Origin: Grammothele lineata
Taxonomy: Eukaryota; Basidiomycota; Agaricomycetes; Polyporales; Polyporaceae
DNA length: 64,000 bases
Assembly: GCA_002150815.3 (NCBI GenBank)
Contig: NDFF03000388.1
Location: 1 to 64,000, forward strand
Direction: 5' to 3'
Position numbers and translations under genes: made by a program. This document shows, piece by piece, positions 9,001-19,200 of the stretch (positions are counted from its first letter, which is position 1; each line of letters starts with the position of its first letter). The notes beneath the pieces are model-generated. The model was not told where the DNA came from. It was given only the letters and a program-made list of their open reading frames with translations, and did not search any database.

Positions 9001-12000
9001 TGAATTTCTCCCTCGTGTTCACCATGTAGCCGACGCAACACACCACGCATGAAAGCGGCTTGTTGCATGCGTTTACGGTAACGCTCTCCCTCTGCAGGTT
9101 CCGCTATGTCGGACGCGACTCCCTCCACGGTGGGCCCATGGCAGTTTTCTTCGTACGAGTTGATGTCTGACTCCAGATCTTCAGCCGAAACCGGAAGTGC
9201 AGTTGAATCGAGACCATCCTCATTCGCGTCAGAAGCTCGTCGCTGCGCCGCAAAATCATCGCGCGCATCTTGGCAGTCGTACATCGCGTGCATGTTGTCA
9301 ATGTACCCCTTAGCAGCCGTTCCCAGATCTGTGGCGTCAAGCGCCGCTGACCACGACGCATGCCCCGCGATCAGCTGGGTACCCGACCGCCACCCGCCAG
9401 GTGCGTATAAAAGCAACATTATGAAGGAATACTCCTCCTGATCACCTTTATCACGCCGAGGAAGTCTGGCGCCAACCATGTTGGGAGTCCATGCGCGCTG
9501 TGGGCAGACAGGGTAAACTGCATGCGTTGAATACAGCGGGTGAGAAGGCAAGAACCGCAAAGCAGCCGACTTACGCCCCCGCTTCCGTTTGCCGGAATTA
9601 GGAGTCGCCGTATCAGCTCCGGCCTCACCTTCGCCTTCGTCCTCGGAATCTTCCTCATCGTCAACGACGTCATCGTTACCGATCGTGGGTCCATCTATCT
9701 CCTCCTGATTTCCGCGGCGTTGACGGTTCGTCCGGATCAGGTCTCGGTCAAGACCCCTAGCAGCGGTCGTCGTGATGCGCCGTACCTCCGTCAGTCGCCA
9801 GAAATTATACAGACTCATGTGTTCTAACTCGTGAGGTCGATGGATATAATCCAGGGGCTTTGTAACTTGAGCGAGCTGGTCCCGCACAACCTTCAAAGCC
9901 ACCCGGTCGTCGCCATCTGCATCTGCATCACGCTTTAAGCCGTCGGGCACTAGTTCGGCAGCAACTCCGGAGCAGCACGCCAAGGCATATGAATACCAAT
10001 ACACCGTCTTGAAACGGTGGTTAGTGTAATGATCGGGCTGTCCAAGCAAATACGCGCATGCGGAAGGACCACCGGTCTCGGACGTGGCCGTGAGGGCATT
10101 CATCATCTTCGTTACGAGTCTCCGAGTCGCCTCTGAGGGCTCAAGTCCTAGTTTTTCTAAGGAAGGGCGGATGCGCTTGACCACGTCGAGCATGGTGGAA
10201 AAATACTTGTACGTTGTCAGTTGTGGTTTGGTGACGTAGTCACTGATGTATGCAATGATATGACGTGCCTGTGTCCCCGACAACAAGAACGTCACGTCAG
10301 TATTACAGCGCAACGAGACCGAAACGGGAGGGCAATACGTATTGACATAGGGCTCCGTTTTTTTGAAACGAATGGCTCCCGACTCCATGTCCACCTGTGT
10401 GCTGTCAAACAGTTCCCGGGGAAACCTCGCTCGACAGTACTGTTTAGTTCCTGTTCCCCGTAGACATCCTTTTTTGTGGTCGCGATCGTGTCGATTAGAG
10501 ACAAAAACTACATCGTCTACGTCTTTATTAAACTCCTTTTCCCACTGCAAAAACTCCTCCTGAGATGCGTCGGGAGATGGCGGCGGAGCGACTAGACAGG
10601 TCACAGGGTCTCGTTCTTTCAAATGCAGCCTTCCTGATTTAACCTTTCCATCCACAACTCGTTCGGGATCGCGAATTTCCAGGCGTTGGGACAAAGTAGA
10701 CTCGTCTCCAGTGAGAAAATCACCTGTATGGCATGATTCCAACCAAGTTATTAGTTCCGCTCGAAATGTAGCGTCTCCAACGACCTTATCACGTAGCTCC
10801 TTAGGATTCAGACTACCTTTGATCCATATTAGCAAATGAAGGTGAAGAGTCTTTCTGCCCTGCTCCTCAACCGTACCGTAATGAGAATCCACAGGGCCGA
10901 ACACGCCATAACCAGGACGGCCCACGCCCAGTAAGTCACGCAAGAGAGATTTGACCATCAGATCGAAAAAACGCGCGGCGCCCACGGGATTGTGAGCAAC
11001 AGCCATCATGCATGACGCTTCTGAAGGGAGCTTGGGAGCTATATCCCCTAGGTCGACGGGAACGCCACACATCGACAAACAAATCGGGTTTTTCCAATCC
11101 GCAGGAGCGAACGTCAAGAATATTGAGGGAGTCCCTTTGAAAATAGACAAGGAGCGCAGCTCATTCCTCCGATATTTCTTTAGCGTATTCGATCCATGCA
11201 CATGGCCGCCGACGACGTCGAGCATTGACATCAACTCGAAGCATTCTCGCTCTTCGTCGTCCTCCGGTTGAACATACCCTCCCTTCTTGGCACGAGAAAT
11301 GATGCGTTCCAGCGCATTTTCGTTTACATGCATGATCCTGGTAGCCACTCGGGGGAAGTGTTTAGTCTTGGTCATTAACATCCCCCCTGTGTAGCTTCCG
11401 CGCATCTGCTCGTGGCTGAATGCAACATAAGAGAACGTGCGATCAACCTGAAATCGCCGGTCTCCGTATAAGAGAGCGGCACGCAACTGCTTAAGCCGAT
11501 CGTGTGGGCCCTGCCGTAACGAGTTCTCGAAACCTCCGAGGCCATACGGAAACAGCCAAGGTGCCATATTCGGAAAATAATCTGAATTGTGAAAAATGCT
11601 GGCCGGGTGCTCCGCATGTCCTATACTCAGTGCACGCTGCCCGGTATCAAATAGCCTAATAGATGTCGCTACACGCTCCTTGTAAGACATCTTAGCCAGG
11701 TCGGGACCGGACAGGGTATGCACTATGAAAGGGCACGCATCAGTATTTTCGAAAGCATCATCGTCTTCGACCCACACACTGTTGCTATCAGGAGCGTGTG
11801 GCAGGACCGCAACAGGGGGACGACCGTCCGGATACTGCGCGAGGTTGTCCAAGGAAATCTCGACAGATTCGTACAAGCGATTATTAAGACGGAGCCACCG
11901 CAATGCAGCCAAAACCACATTGTGGCGAACAACAAAGGGAACCAGTTTGTGCTCGCTCTCTGCTGGGCTACCAGGCCCCGCGAACAAAATCGCAAGGCAT

Positions 12001-12980
12001 TCTTCAATATCCTCGCGAGGAGGCGGCAAGATGTTATACACTCGTTCAACAGGCTGCTCAAACACGACAACATGAGTTTTCAGATACTTCTGCCCGCCCT
12101 TGACTCGGGCAACACAGTAGTTCCTCCTGTAACGGGCGATGAGCAGCTCTTCCGCATAACTAAGGCCCTTCAACGCGGGTGGTACTTCGCCCACCCATCG
12201 TCCGTTAGCAAGAGCGAGGCTCGGCATGCGTTTACGGGTCAGATCTTTCATACATGCCCGACACACAGACAGCACACGCGCCCCATCATCACTGAGTGTA
12301 ACACCAGGGGCGTACAGTACTGGTCCCACTAACGGCTCAATCGGGTCGGATGCGGACGAGCGTTCCCGTCTAGTCACCAAGCCACTGCCATCCTGAAGAA
12401 CAGATAAGTCTATATCGCATTCGGCTACGGTTTGAATATCGACGAGAGGCGTCAACACAGCACATACAGCACAAGCACGCTCGATGACTCGTTCAGGGCA
12501 GAGCGATGCCCTAAAAGTACGAATGGTGTCTGCACGTTCGCGCAACGTCTGCGGTCGGGGGGGGAAGGAGACCTCATCCGGCTCAGGGTCATGCACAGTG
12601 CGAGGAGTCGTGCGACCAATCGCGGCGGCGTGCATCTCGAAAACAGGGACATACGACTCACAGCCCATACAGTTGTGTCGAAGTATCAGGTCGGTCATTG
12701 CGCGCAAGGTTCGCTGTGTCCTATTGAGCTTGATCCCATGGAGGGTGCAAACGCGTACGAGGTGGGCATGAGTCAGGCGACCGACAACCTCTGCTAAGGG
12801 CACATCGACAATGACAACGTCCGGTCTACCATCACATCGAGCGAGGGCAACCTCGGAAGGAACGAACTCCACAAACGTGGCGACATATGTCGTGAACGGG
12901 ACACCACACAGGAGTGGCCACCGCTCAAGCTCTTCCTGACAAAACCGATGTTTGACATTCTTGACCCGGGGCGAACTCAC
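6045..12980 (-). CDS. Helitron Rep/PIF1-type helicase with C-terminal peptidase-like domain
   Basis: This frame of about 2311 codons is unbroken. Order of parts: an N-terminal zinc-finger-like region (several Cys pairs, about residues 110-250); the Helitron N-terminal/Rep domain with the HUH motif in LHLHLLIW (about 712) and the two-tyrosine motif AYISDYVTK (about 912); a PIF1-family helicase with Walker A GMAGTGKSR (about 1458), Walker B LIFIDEVS (about 1533), VVLAGDFAQLPP and a late YTCLSRSSS motif; then a C-terminal cysteine-peptidase-like part with SCAYDT (about 2045) and GAHFFARYVDSSDVVWFHDG (about 2260), resembling USP-type Cys and His boxes. It nicks and unwinds DNA for rolling-circle transposition. 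The frame opens with GTG, not ATG; the first internal ATG is near codon 108. A good acceptor (CTTTCAG) ends right there, so an upstream exon probably supplies the start, perhaps after an intron with donor GTGGGT near 13028. Confidence 0.93.
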   Translation of the reverse strand: MSSPRVKNVKHRFCQEELERWPLLCGVPFTTYVATFVEFVPSEVALARCDGRPDVVIVDVPLAEVVGRLTHAHLVRVCTLHGIKLNRTQRTLRAMTDLILRHNCMGCESYVPVFEMHAAAIGRTTPRTVHDPEPDEVSFPPRPQTLRERADTIRTFRASLCPERVIERACAVCAVLTPLVDIQTVAECDIDLSVLQDGSGLVTRRERSSASDPIEPLVGPVLYAPGVTLSDDGARVLSVCRACMKDLTRKRMPSLALANGRWVGEVPPALKGLSYAEELLIARYRRNYCVARVKGGQKYLKTHVVVFEQPVERVYNILPPPREDIEECLAILFAGPGSPAESEHKLVPFVVRHNVVLAALRWLRLNNRLYESVEISLDNLAQYPDGRPPVAVLPHAPDSNSVWVEDDDAFENTDACPFIVHTLSGPDLAKMSYKERVATSIRLFDTGQRALSIGHAEHPASIFHNSDYFPNMAPWLFPYGLGGFENSLRQGPHDRLKQLRAALLYGDRRFQVDRTFSYVAFSHEQMRGSYTGGMLMTKTKHFPRVATRIMHVNENALERIISRAKKGGYVQPEDDEERECFELMSMLDVVGGHVHGSNTLKKYRRNELRSLSIFKGTPSIFLTFAPADWKNPICLSMCGVPVDLGDIAPKLPSEASCMMAVAHNPVGAARFFDLMVKSLLRDLLGVGRPGYGVFGPVDSHYGTVEEQGRKTLHLHLLIWIKGSLNPKELRDKVVGDATFRAELITWLESCHTGDFLTGDESTLSQRLEIRDPERVVDGKVKSGRLHLKERDPVTCLVAPPPSPDASQEEFLQWEKEFNKDVDDVVFVSNRHDRDHKKGCLRGTGTKQYCRARFPRELFDSTQVDMESGAIRFKKTEPYVNTYCPPVSVSLRCNTDVTFLLSGTQARHIIAYISDYVTKPQLTTYKYFSTMLDVVKRIRPSLEKLGLEPSEATRRLVTKMMNALTATSETGGPSACAYLLGQPDHYTNHRFKTVYWYSYALACCSGVAAELVPDGLKRDADADGDDRVALKVVRDQLAQVTKPLDYIHRPHELEHMSLYNFWRLTEVRRITTTAARGLDRDLIRTNRQRRGNQEEIDGPTIGNDDVVDDEEDSEDEGEGEAGADTATPNSGKRKRGRKSAALRFLPSHPLYSTHAVYPVCPQRAWTPNMVGARLPRRDKGDQEEYSFIMLLLYAPGGWRSGTQLIAGHASWSAALDATDLGTAAKGYIDNMHAMYDCQDARDDFAAQRRASDANEDGLDSTALPVSAEDLESDINSYEENCHGPTVEGVASDIAEPAEGERYRKRMQQAAFMRGVLRRLHGEHEGEIQYESFIPKAREMYREGGFPVAATQYWMDTIEAARQERIAAAHRVPSSGVHGASDEDHGASNGVSIVSKDDLVRRANMVETGKRTLQDPQLLLLHNVIDEFSLNTEQIRAFVLPARHLHHHVAEPLAMYLAGMAGTGKSRVIHALIAFLRKRGEEYRFVALGPTGSSACLIGGSTYHSILGFGIDDNKTITPAILQKVRERLASVDLIFIDEVSMISCRALFRICQTLTKAFGEVDKAFGGKSVVLAGDFAQLPPAGPGESALYSSSVMSHDAAHSQRKQEALLGMGMWNLFTTVVILRQNMRQQGMGSDDLAFRLALTHMRYAKCTRTDVELLNTRVATIIPSEFDAMSIITGRNAHRDVINSVYAKRFARKVDKPLHHFHSNDSLSKKGMTDSFKTALREYDRVWDPVRTTNIVGPRLQHVLWNLPPELTGHHPGILSLCLGMPVLLKYNEAVELCATNGAEGIVQGWSSHVASHGKEVLDTLFVQLVNPPREVQLKGLPRNVIPICPRKKSVTCKLPLNDMDVTIQREQVSVLQNFAMTDFGSQGRTRPINPVHLKYCDSHQSIYTCLSRSSSLAGTLILDGIDEKKITRGASQDLLGEFRTIEVLDDITRMRWEGSLPEGITGSTRGELVDTYFKVMGRGFIPPNADPFLSWPKYKRKSNGDATNNEPTSSTIIHKPKRPRPRCERWVSHVPVHDGMDGDDGPGFVRIGAKWDSVDHSCAYDTVLTLMWNLLVDYGKETFSDLLSKNVVTASLFSDLEVASVTDPDTLVRSRDNLRDVLSVMSPERFPRRGPTQAYQADVLHLLLSFSEPIGDSVSDCRVCTAREPCDGPIATSSVWLMSSAGHGDPVTRLDRCLTRALSHGLGGTCARCSSECPVLTELHLLPPILCLDVTSIATVDLVREIRIATASGASNTYKICGLIYFRGAHFFARYVDSSDVVWFHDGIDTGDVCVKEGLLSDPQVWATLATSARGKLIHVLFRKV

Positions 12981-13854
12981 TGAAAGACAGTCAGTAACAC
13001 AGCGTCAGATATTTCTTGGGACACCCACTGGTATGTGCCTATCTAACGGGTGCAGTGGGACAAGCAGGATGATTCGAGTGACGACGGTCGCGGAAACCGC
13101 TAGCACAAGCAATTTGTGCGCGGCGAACAGCACGTGCCCAAGAGGAACGGGGGTTTCCGGGTGCAGCGTTTGTATGAGCGTCTAAACCCGTCCCATGAAC
13201 ACTGACACGTGATCATACTCTCAATCCGAGTTTCTGATTTTACGAGGCAACTAGCTCCAAGCGTGCAAAATAACTTGCAGAGACAGCATCTACTAAGTTT
13301 TTCTGGCTTTCTGGGACACGATATAGGTCACAAACTACCTGTAACTGCTCATATAGACGAGATAGACCAGTAGCACGTGATCCGGATAGAACCGGGTGCA
13401 GCGTTGGGGTCACGTGAAAGGGAATTTCCTGGACAAGAAGACCGATTCTATAAAAGAATCGGAATGTCTACGCTACTGCAGGTACAAGATCGTGTGCACT
13501 GCCATGCGCCCCTCTCTATTCCGAAGGCCTACAATGATACGGGAAAGGGCTCGACGCAATAAGATGACAACCATAAGTCAGAGATATCTCAGCTTCGCCT
13601 CGCGAAGGGCCCGAAGCGCGTCTCGACGCGCTAAACCGCCTCGGGAGCCGCCCCACGACGACGACGGCGAACGTGGCGGTGGCGGGCAACGCACAGCGCG
13701 CGGCGAGCAAGCTCCAACCGCGGCCGTGGACGCCTCAGGGGGGGTATAAGGTCCGCATGCGCGCGCGGCCGTCTGCTGGCGCAAACGTCCGGGTCAGACA
13801 ACGGCGCACGACGCGGATGAAGCGGCGAACATGGTACGTACCCCCAGGCTCCAG
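12981..13854. other. 5' flank of the Helitron gene, no gene seen
   Basis: Read on the minus strand it holds a probable intron (about 12981-13029, GTGGGT...CTGAC...CAG) before the Helitron frame. I could not find an upstream exon with a start codon: candidate ATGs run into stops within a few codons. From about 13300 the DNA is AT-richer with a TATAAAA at about 13449. The open frames seen between 13377 and 13850 show no protein-like composition. Confidence 0.5.
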
Positions 13855-14424
13855 CTAGCGCATGTACAGGTCGGCGCGGTTGGCGTTGCGGACCATGCGC
13901 TGCACCCGCTGGCAGCTCTCCATGCGCGCGTCCATGAGCTCGGAGAACATCTCGAGCAGGCGCGCGCCGGGCTCGGTCTGCGCGGCGCGGTGCGGGCGCC
14001 GCTTGCGACGCTCGACGGAGATGCCGTCGATCTTGAGGCGCATGATGTTCTTGCGCCGCATCCAGCGCGAGGAGGGCGGGCACGCGAGCGCGTTCGGCGA
14101 CGGGCCGGGCTCCATCTTCACGATGGGGAGGTCGACGGCGGTAGCGTCGGACGAGGTCGAGGACGCGGGGGACAGCGCGCCGTGAAGCGACGAAGAAGAG
14201 GACGCGGAAGGAGAGGGGGCGGAGACGCGGGGCGGGGCGTCGATGCCCTTGGTGATGGCGAGCTCGAGGGCTGCGCGGGTGTGGTGGACCCAGTAGCGCT
14301 CCTGCTGGTAAAAAGACTCGAGGGAGTCGAGGAGGTTGATGGCGGAGCGGGAGACCTGGAGGTCCGTGGGCGACTGGGGCGGAGTGGGGAGGGCGTTGTC
14401 GGGAGAGGGGGAGCGGTACTTCAT
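13855..14424 (-). CDS. Unrecognised small protein, 189 aa
   Basis: This is an intronless frame from ATG (14424) to TAG. The N-terminus is Pro/Ser-rich (SPSPDNALPTPPQSP), followed by a helical stretch (residues about 27-60, LLDSLESFYQQERYWVHHTR). A Ser-rich linker follows, with a sumoylation-like site VKMEPGP, and then a basic C-terminal half (RRKNIMRLKIDGISVERRKRR) that could serve as a nuclear signal. I know no domain for it. It looks like a nuclear or regulatory protein, which is inference from composition. A TATA-like ATTATATG lies about 85-95 bases upstream of the ATG. It is divergent from EMC10, with a shared CCAAT-containing promoter. Confidence 0.65.
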   Translation of the reverse strand: MKYRSPSPDNALPTPPQSPTDLQVSRSAINLLDSLESFYQQERYWVHHTRAALELAITKGIDAPPRVSAPSPSASSSSSLHGALSPASSTSSDATAVDLPIVKMEPGPSPNALACPPSSRWMRRKNIMRLKIDGISVERRKRRPHRAAQTEPGARLLEMFSELMDARMESCQRVQRMVRNANRADLYMR

Positions 14425-14609
14425 TGCGATTGGAGGGCGGGGGCTTGTGAGAGGAGGGCGAGAAATGCGGGGGGTGAACAGCTGTCAGCGGTTGGCTGTC
14501 GGGGCGGCATTATATGAGCGGGCAGTCGAGAGTCGAGACTGTCTCGAGAACGACCGCAAGGGAGCTTGGGTGGATGTCCAGACCAATGGTGTTCCAGACC
14601 AGGCCCTCC

Positions 14610-14672
14610 CGCCCAATAGGAGCGGCGAATCCCACTGGCCAATCACCGCCTGATCTCTTCCCTGATTGGCTC
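14610..14672. promoter_or_regulatory. Paired opposed CCAAT boxes in a divergent promoter
   Basis: CCAATCACC at about 14640 on the plus strand and GATTGGC at about 14663 (CCAAT on the minus strand) face each other about 20 bases apart, with a further CCCAATAGG at about 14612. They lie between the divergently transcribed genes starting at 14424 and 15014. CCAAT boxes are the binding site of the HAP/NF-Y complex in fungi. Shared control of both genes is inferred. Confidence 0.45.
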
Positions 14673-15013
14673 CTCTGTCCGTGCGCGCTACCGCATCCAT
14701 CGTCCGCCACATCACGCCTAGGGAAACGGTGGCGAGCGGGCGAGCAGAGTCAAAACGAGAGTATGTTGGAGGAGGAGGAGCGCAGCGGCCGAGCGACGAG
14801 GCGCAACTGGCCAGGAACAGGCCCTCGACACGCGACCCGCGCCCCCTCTGGACGGACGGGGACGCAATGACGACATCACCAAACGAGCACTTGGTCAGCT
14901 GCCTATTCCCGTCGCCCAATCCCAGCCCCCCGTCCCGGCCACAAGCGGCCACGCCCGGCGTCTCCCTCGCCTTTCCAAGCTCGCTCCTGATTCGCTCCGG
15001 CCGGGCGACCGCC

Positions 15014-16251
15014 ATGTTCTCCCGCCTCGTCCCCGTCCTCGTCCTCCTCCCCGCCCTCCTCCCCCAGGCCGCCGCTGCCTCCCCAGCCCTCCGCGTCCTC
15101 CACAGGGTCTTCCACCCGTCCCTCTCCGCCCCGCCCTTCCTCGAACGCGCCACACTCCACATCGCCGGCTCTGGGCCCACGGCCGCCGCGCGTCTCGTCC
15201 CCTCCGAGACCTATGCAGACGACCTCCGCCAGCTCGCCGCCCAGGCCGAGGGCCTCCCGGACGCCCTCTACCAGGTCGCCCTAGAGCACCCCGCAGACAC
15301 AGACCAGACGCAGTGGGCCTCCTCCTCGGTGTTGGCGGTGAGTGCTCTCTCGTCGCCATGCCGTCCAGCCCTTCCTCCCTGCGCGTGAGCTGCGCGAGCC
15401 GGGCGCGTCCCGGCGGTGCGCCCGCCCCGCCCAGTGCGTCCCAGCCCTGTCATTTCCCCTTCCATTTCTCGCCGGCGCAAATCCAGAATTCAGAATAGCC
15501 AGACGCTGACTGCCGCCATGTACGCACGCGCGCCTTCCGCGTGTCATTAAAACATTCGACAGTGTCACCTGCCAGGGAGCACGTCGGAGACGATCGCCGT
15601 GCACGTCGACCAGGACGGCGCCCCGTTCGGCCTCGCCTACTTCGTCGCGCCCGTCCCGCACGGCGGCGCGTGCCCCATGGCCAGCAAGCGCAGTCAACGC
15701 AACGACAAAAGCCACGACAAGCACAACGACAAGGCGTCGGGGCCCGGTCTGGCCGCGCTGAGGCCCATCGCGAACACGACCGTCGTGCTCCGCGCGCCCT
15801 CGTTCCCACCGCTGTACGTCCTCGCGCTCCCCGATCCCCCTCCCGCATATTCCTGCCCTTTTCCTTCACCCCGCGCACGCCTTGTTCGCGCGTTCTGGCA
15901 TCGCTCTAGATTTGTATGCTGACAATCGCGCCCATTTGTTTGCTGTTTGCTGGACCTGAATGAATTACAGACCCGCGCTGCGCGTGCCGCCGCCCGTGAC
16001 GGCGGAGGGCAAGCCGGTCGAGGCCGCGCGCGAGAAGTCGTTCCTCGAAAAGTACTGGGTCTACATCGTCGTCGGCCTCCTCGCCCTGAGTGCGTCCTTC
16101 TCCCGCGTATCGATTGTCTCCTCTCTCGCTCACCCACTCATCTCTCTCTCTCTCGCCTTCGCGCGTTCATCTCATCTCATCTCATTCAGTGCTCGCGCCG
16201 GCGCCGGCCGAGGAAGAGGGCTCAGGGGGCCGCGGCGGAGGTAGCAAGTAG
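15014..16251 (+). CDS. EMC10: ER membrane protein complex subunit 10
   Basis: Exons 15014-15337, 15563-15813, 15971-16089 and 16190-16251 give 251 aa, with all phases matching. A signal peptide occupies about residues 1-22 (LVPVLVLLPALLPQAAAA). The lumenal domain includes ACHLPGSTSE and then FGLAYFVAPVPHGGACP, characteristic of EMC10. Near the C-terminus KSFLEKYWVYIVVGLLALML is the single membrane anchor, followed by a short Gly/Glu-rich tail. The EMC inserts and helps fold multi-pass membrane proteins in the ER; EMC10 is a peripheral lumenal/anchored subunit. For the first intron I took the acceptor at 15562, because only that one restores the conserved CHLP segment in frame. Confidence 0.9.
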
Positions 16252-19200
16252 CCTTCTAGCTCTACAGCACCCGCGCGTGTCCAGGTCCATATCCATACGC
16301 GTGTTTCCATATACATATCCGGAATCCCGATCCCATCCACGCACAGTACTGCTCGTCCAATGCCGTGCCTCCTTCTCCCCCGGCGATTACGCTCGCCCGC
16401 GCGGCAGACGCGCTCCGTTTTGTCATTCTGTCGTGTGCGGTGTAATCAGACGCAGACGCACCTAGGCACCTCCAGACTGCGTCCCCCGCCCCCGAATCCC
16501 GATCGCGCAGCGCGTGGTACCCCCACACTGCGACACAGCTCTGCGTCGCCGCCCGGCAGCCCGAGCGTATCCCGTGCCTCCGCGTGCCGTATGCGGACGC
16601 GGACGTCCTTTAGCGGACGGGCGGACGGATGGACGCAGCGGCCGCCGTGCTGCTGTGCCACTCATTCTATATTCTATTGTATGAAACCGCGTCGACGCGG
16701 GAGGCGACCAATGGGAGGCCGGGAGGAGAGGGCCTCGTCGGGCGTGGGCCAGGATGGACCGCGTTCTGGCTGCCGCTAGAGCGGCCCAAGCGGCCCAAAG
16801 CGGGGCCGCATCGACATCGGGATTCGGGGGTTCTTGCCCTTCCCGTCCGACGACGAAGACGAATGCGAGGAGGTTTCCCTGTTGTTGTCGTTGCCGCGCC
16901 ATCGCTGCGTCTGGCGCGGCTGCTTTGGCTGCCAGCCAACCAGAGAATCAGGTCCCGTTCGGCGTGCCTTTCTGCCCGTGGTGGGCCTTCTGCAGTGCGC
17001 CGTATGTATCTGGATTCCAGATGACCGATAGGCTGTGGTGGCCCCATATGTCCACTGCAGAGCCTAGACTAGAGACCCGGCGCAGAGCCTTCTACAGACC
17101 CCAGACGGATATCCGTCCACAACATTCAATTGCAGCCAACAGCGTCTGCAACGGTCAGAAATCAAAGCACCACACGGAGGGATATCCGGAAAGCCCACCG
17201 CACAGCGCCCTACACACAACGGACGGCCGCCGCCCCCCGCCTCGAGCTCCCCGCAACAGATCGCATGAAAGACCAGCGAACAGCGAAGGAGGTTCTGGCC
17301 GGCGGGCTCGAACCACCCAGCCCAACTTGTCACGGCCGCGTGGGCGGCGCCACCGCGCGGCGATTGGCCCGCGGGGTTCGTTCTGCCGCGTTGCCGTACG
17401 CGCGCGGAGTTGGAGTTCGTATGTGTGTTCCCGTTCCGGCGCGGCATCACGGGCGGCGGGTGGGGTGGCCAATGGTGGAGGAGCGTGGCGGGTGTGCGCG
17501 TGAGCTTGATTGTCCTGCGATATCTGCAGTGCGTGTGTACAGTCGCGCTTGGGGAGTTTCGGTGGGCGGTGTATACATCGATCTACGTACGCGTGTGGGA
17601 TATCTGAGTCCGGAATGCTCGAGATTCGAGAGAGAAGGCGGCATTCCGCGAACCGCTCCGCCTTATTCTGAGAGCCACTGAGTGCCTCCCGGCCGTCGAC
17701 ATCATCTTGACGTAGGGTTGTATCCCAACACAGCAAAAGGGACGCCTCGTCCGGTTCGCCGGTTCTCCAAGCTCGAGGCTCGAGTCGGATGCGTTCCGGA
17801 GTAGACGTCGGGACGCTTCGCCAATCCTCGTATGAAATACGACACAGACCTGGAGGCGACTCTCAAATCGTTTTCAGCTTCACCCGGCCGCTAACCTCCG
17901 CTGCTAGCGCACCACGTCCAAGCGCAGCCCTGCGACAGCCAAGGCGATTGGCCCCCTCACGCGCGTCAAACGGGCGGACGATATCGAGCTGCGTCACCCG
18001 ACAATCCGACTATAGTCGGGCCTTCGGGGGAAGGCGGCCTCATCGGGCGCGTCGGGGTCCGTCGCGGGTCGACGGCGGTCGAAGAGGGTCGGAGGCGCGT
18101 CGAGGCTCGTCCGCGCCTGTGATGGTTGCGTTTGGGATCACTGCGCCAAGGAACGGTGCGTTGAATGGCTGCTGCACTCGCATGGGCGCTTGTTTGTTAC
18201 GTACGTCGCCGGTATTGAACACAACTGGGTGCGCAGCCGAGCGTGGGCGTTCTGCGGGCAGGGAGCCAGTGGGAGGCGGCGGTGGGAGCGCCGGACGCGA
18301 TTGGCCCGCGGAGGAACGGGAGAAGGAGGAGGCGCTCGCGAGGGGGCCTTTCCTTTTGGCGTAAGTTGCATATGCGTTATGCGTATGCACATTGCAGAAT
18401 GCCGCCGCGGATTCGCGGGGGCCGCTGGGCTTCCTTTCGTTGGTCGCCTGACACGGTGACAGCAGCGCAGCTTCTCGCTGAAGAACATACTATCTGCGGT
18501 TTCTTCGTCGCTCGAATCCCGACGAGGAAAACTTCTCTATGTTAGTTGGTAAGACACCGGCGAGAACCGTACGGCTCTCGTCGGACGAACAAGGAGGGCC
18601 TGCCCGCCAACGACCGCGCAGAACGCGAACATCGCCGAGTCCCGACGACCTCCTCGGAAGAGCCCCACGGACTTCCGACTTGGCACATTCCGCGGAAGCC
18701 CGCTCGCACACGGAGGGGGGCGGACGACACACGACATTCTCGGCGCGCATCTCAGCCGGGCGGACGACGTCGCCCCATCGATGTGCTCGCCTGATCCCGA
18801 GGAGGCCCGTGGTTGGCTCGCAGAATAGGCGCTGAGAAAGCGTTGGCGTTGAGTAGAGGCCCAGGCCTGCTGAGACCTGATAGGCTGTGGGTCTCGTACC
18901 CACCCGTGCGAGCGCGCGGGGTCCAATGGGCTGTCGCTTCCGCTGCGGCGGGCGCGGGCGCGTGCGGCGTGGCCGGACGGCGCGGACGCGACCGCGTTGC
19001 TGGAGCTTCTTCGAGGCGAGGCGAGTGCTGTTCTTGTCTTCTTCGTCTTATGCCGCTCCGTGGCATGGCGTTGGCCATTGGCCGGCTTGCGAGGAAGCCG
19101 TTCATACCCCGGTCTTCCCTTCCTCACGATGCTCATTTGCTGCAGCCCGAGGGAGCTACACGGCGGTCCTGGAACGGTCCAGTGCCCAACGGCCAGGTGA

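Larger units (their letters stand above)
5836..13200 (-). mobile_element. Autonomous Helitron-type element, ends approximate
   Basis: The element is defined by its Rep/helicase gene (6045-12980). Only approximate limits can be given. The left side carries short repeats and twin hairpins (5836-6012), fitting a 3' terminal region. On the right, the Helitron 5' terminus (TC... inserted at A|T) could not be fixed by eye. There is no target-site duplication to help, as expected for Helitrons. Because the coding frame is intact over nearly 7 kb, the insertion is probably recent. Confidence 0.7.

Noticed and set aside
17295..17345. T-arm-like motif (GGTTCGAGCCC on the minus strand) suggesting a tRNA
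   Set aside because: No matching acceptor stem, D-arm or anticodon arm could be placed at the right distances upstream, so the motif is likely chance in GC-rich DNA.
16754..17503. 249-codon plus frame and similar frames in 16.3-19.3 kb
   Set aside because: Composition is Arg/Ala/Pro-biased in every frame, as expected from GC content alone; no exon signals.
18497..18530. CTCGAATCCCGACG, another T-arm-like motif
   Set aside because: The loop lacks the TTC consensus and no cloverleaf can be drawn around it.
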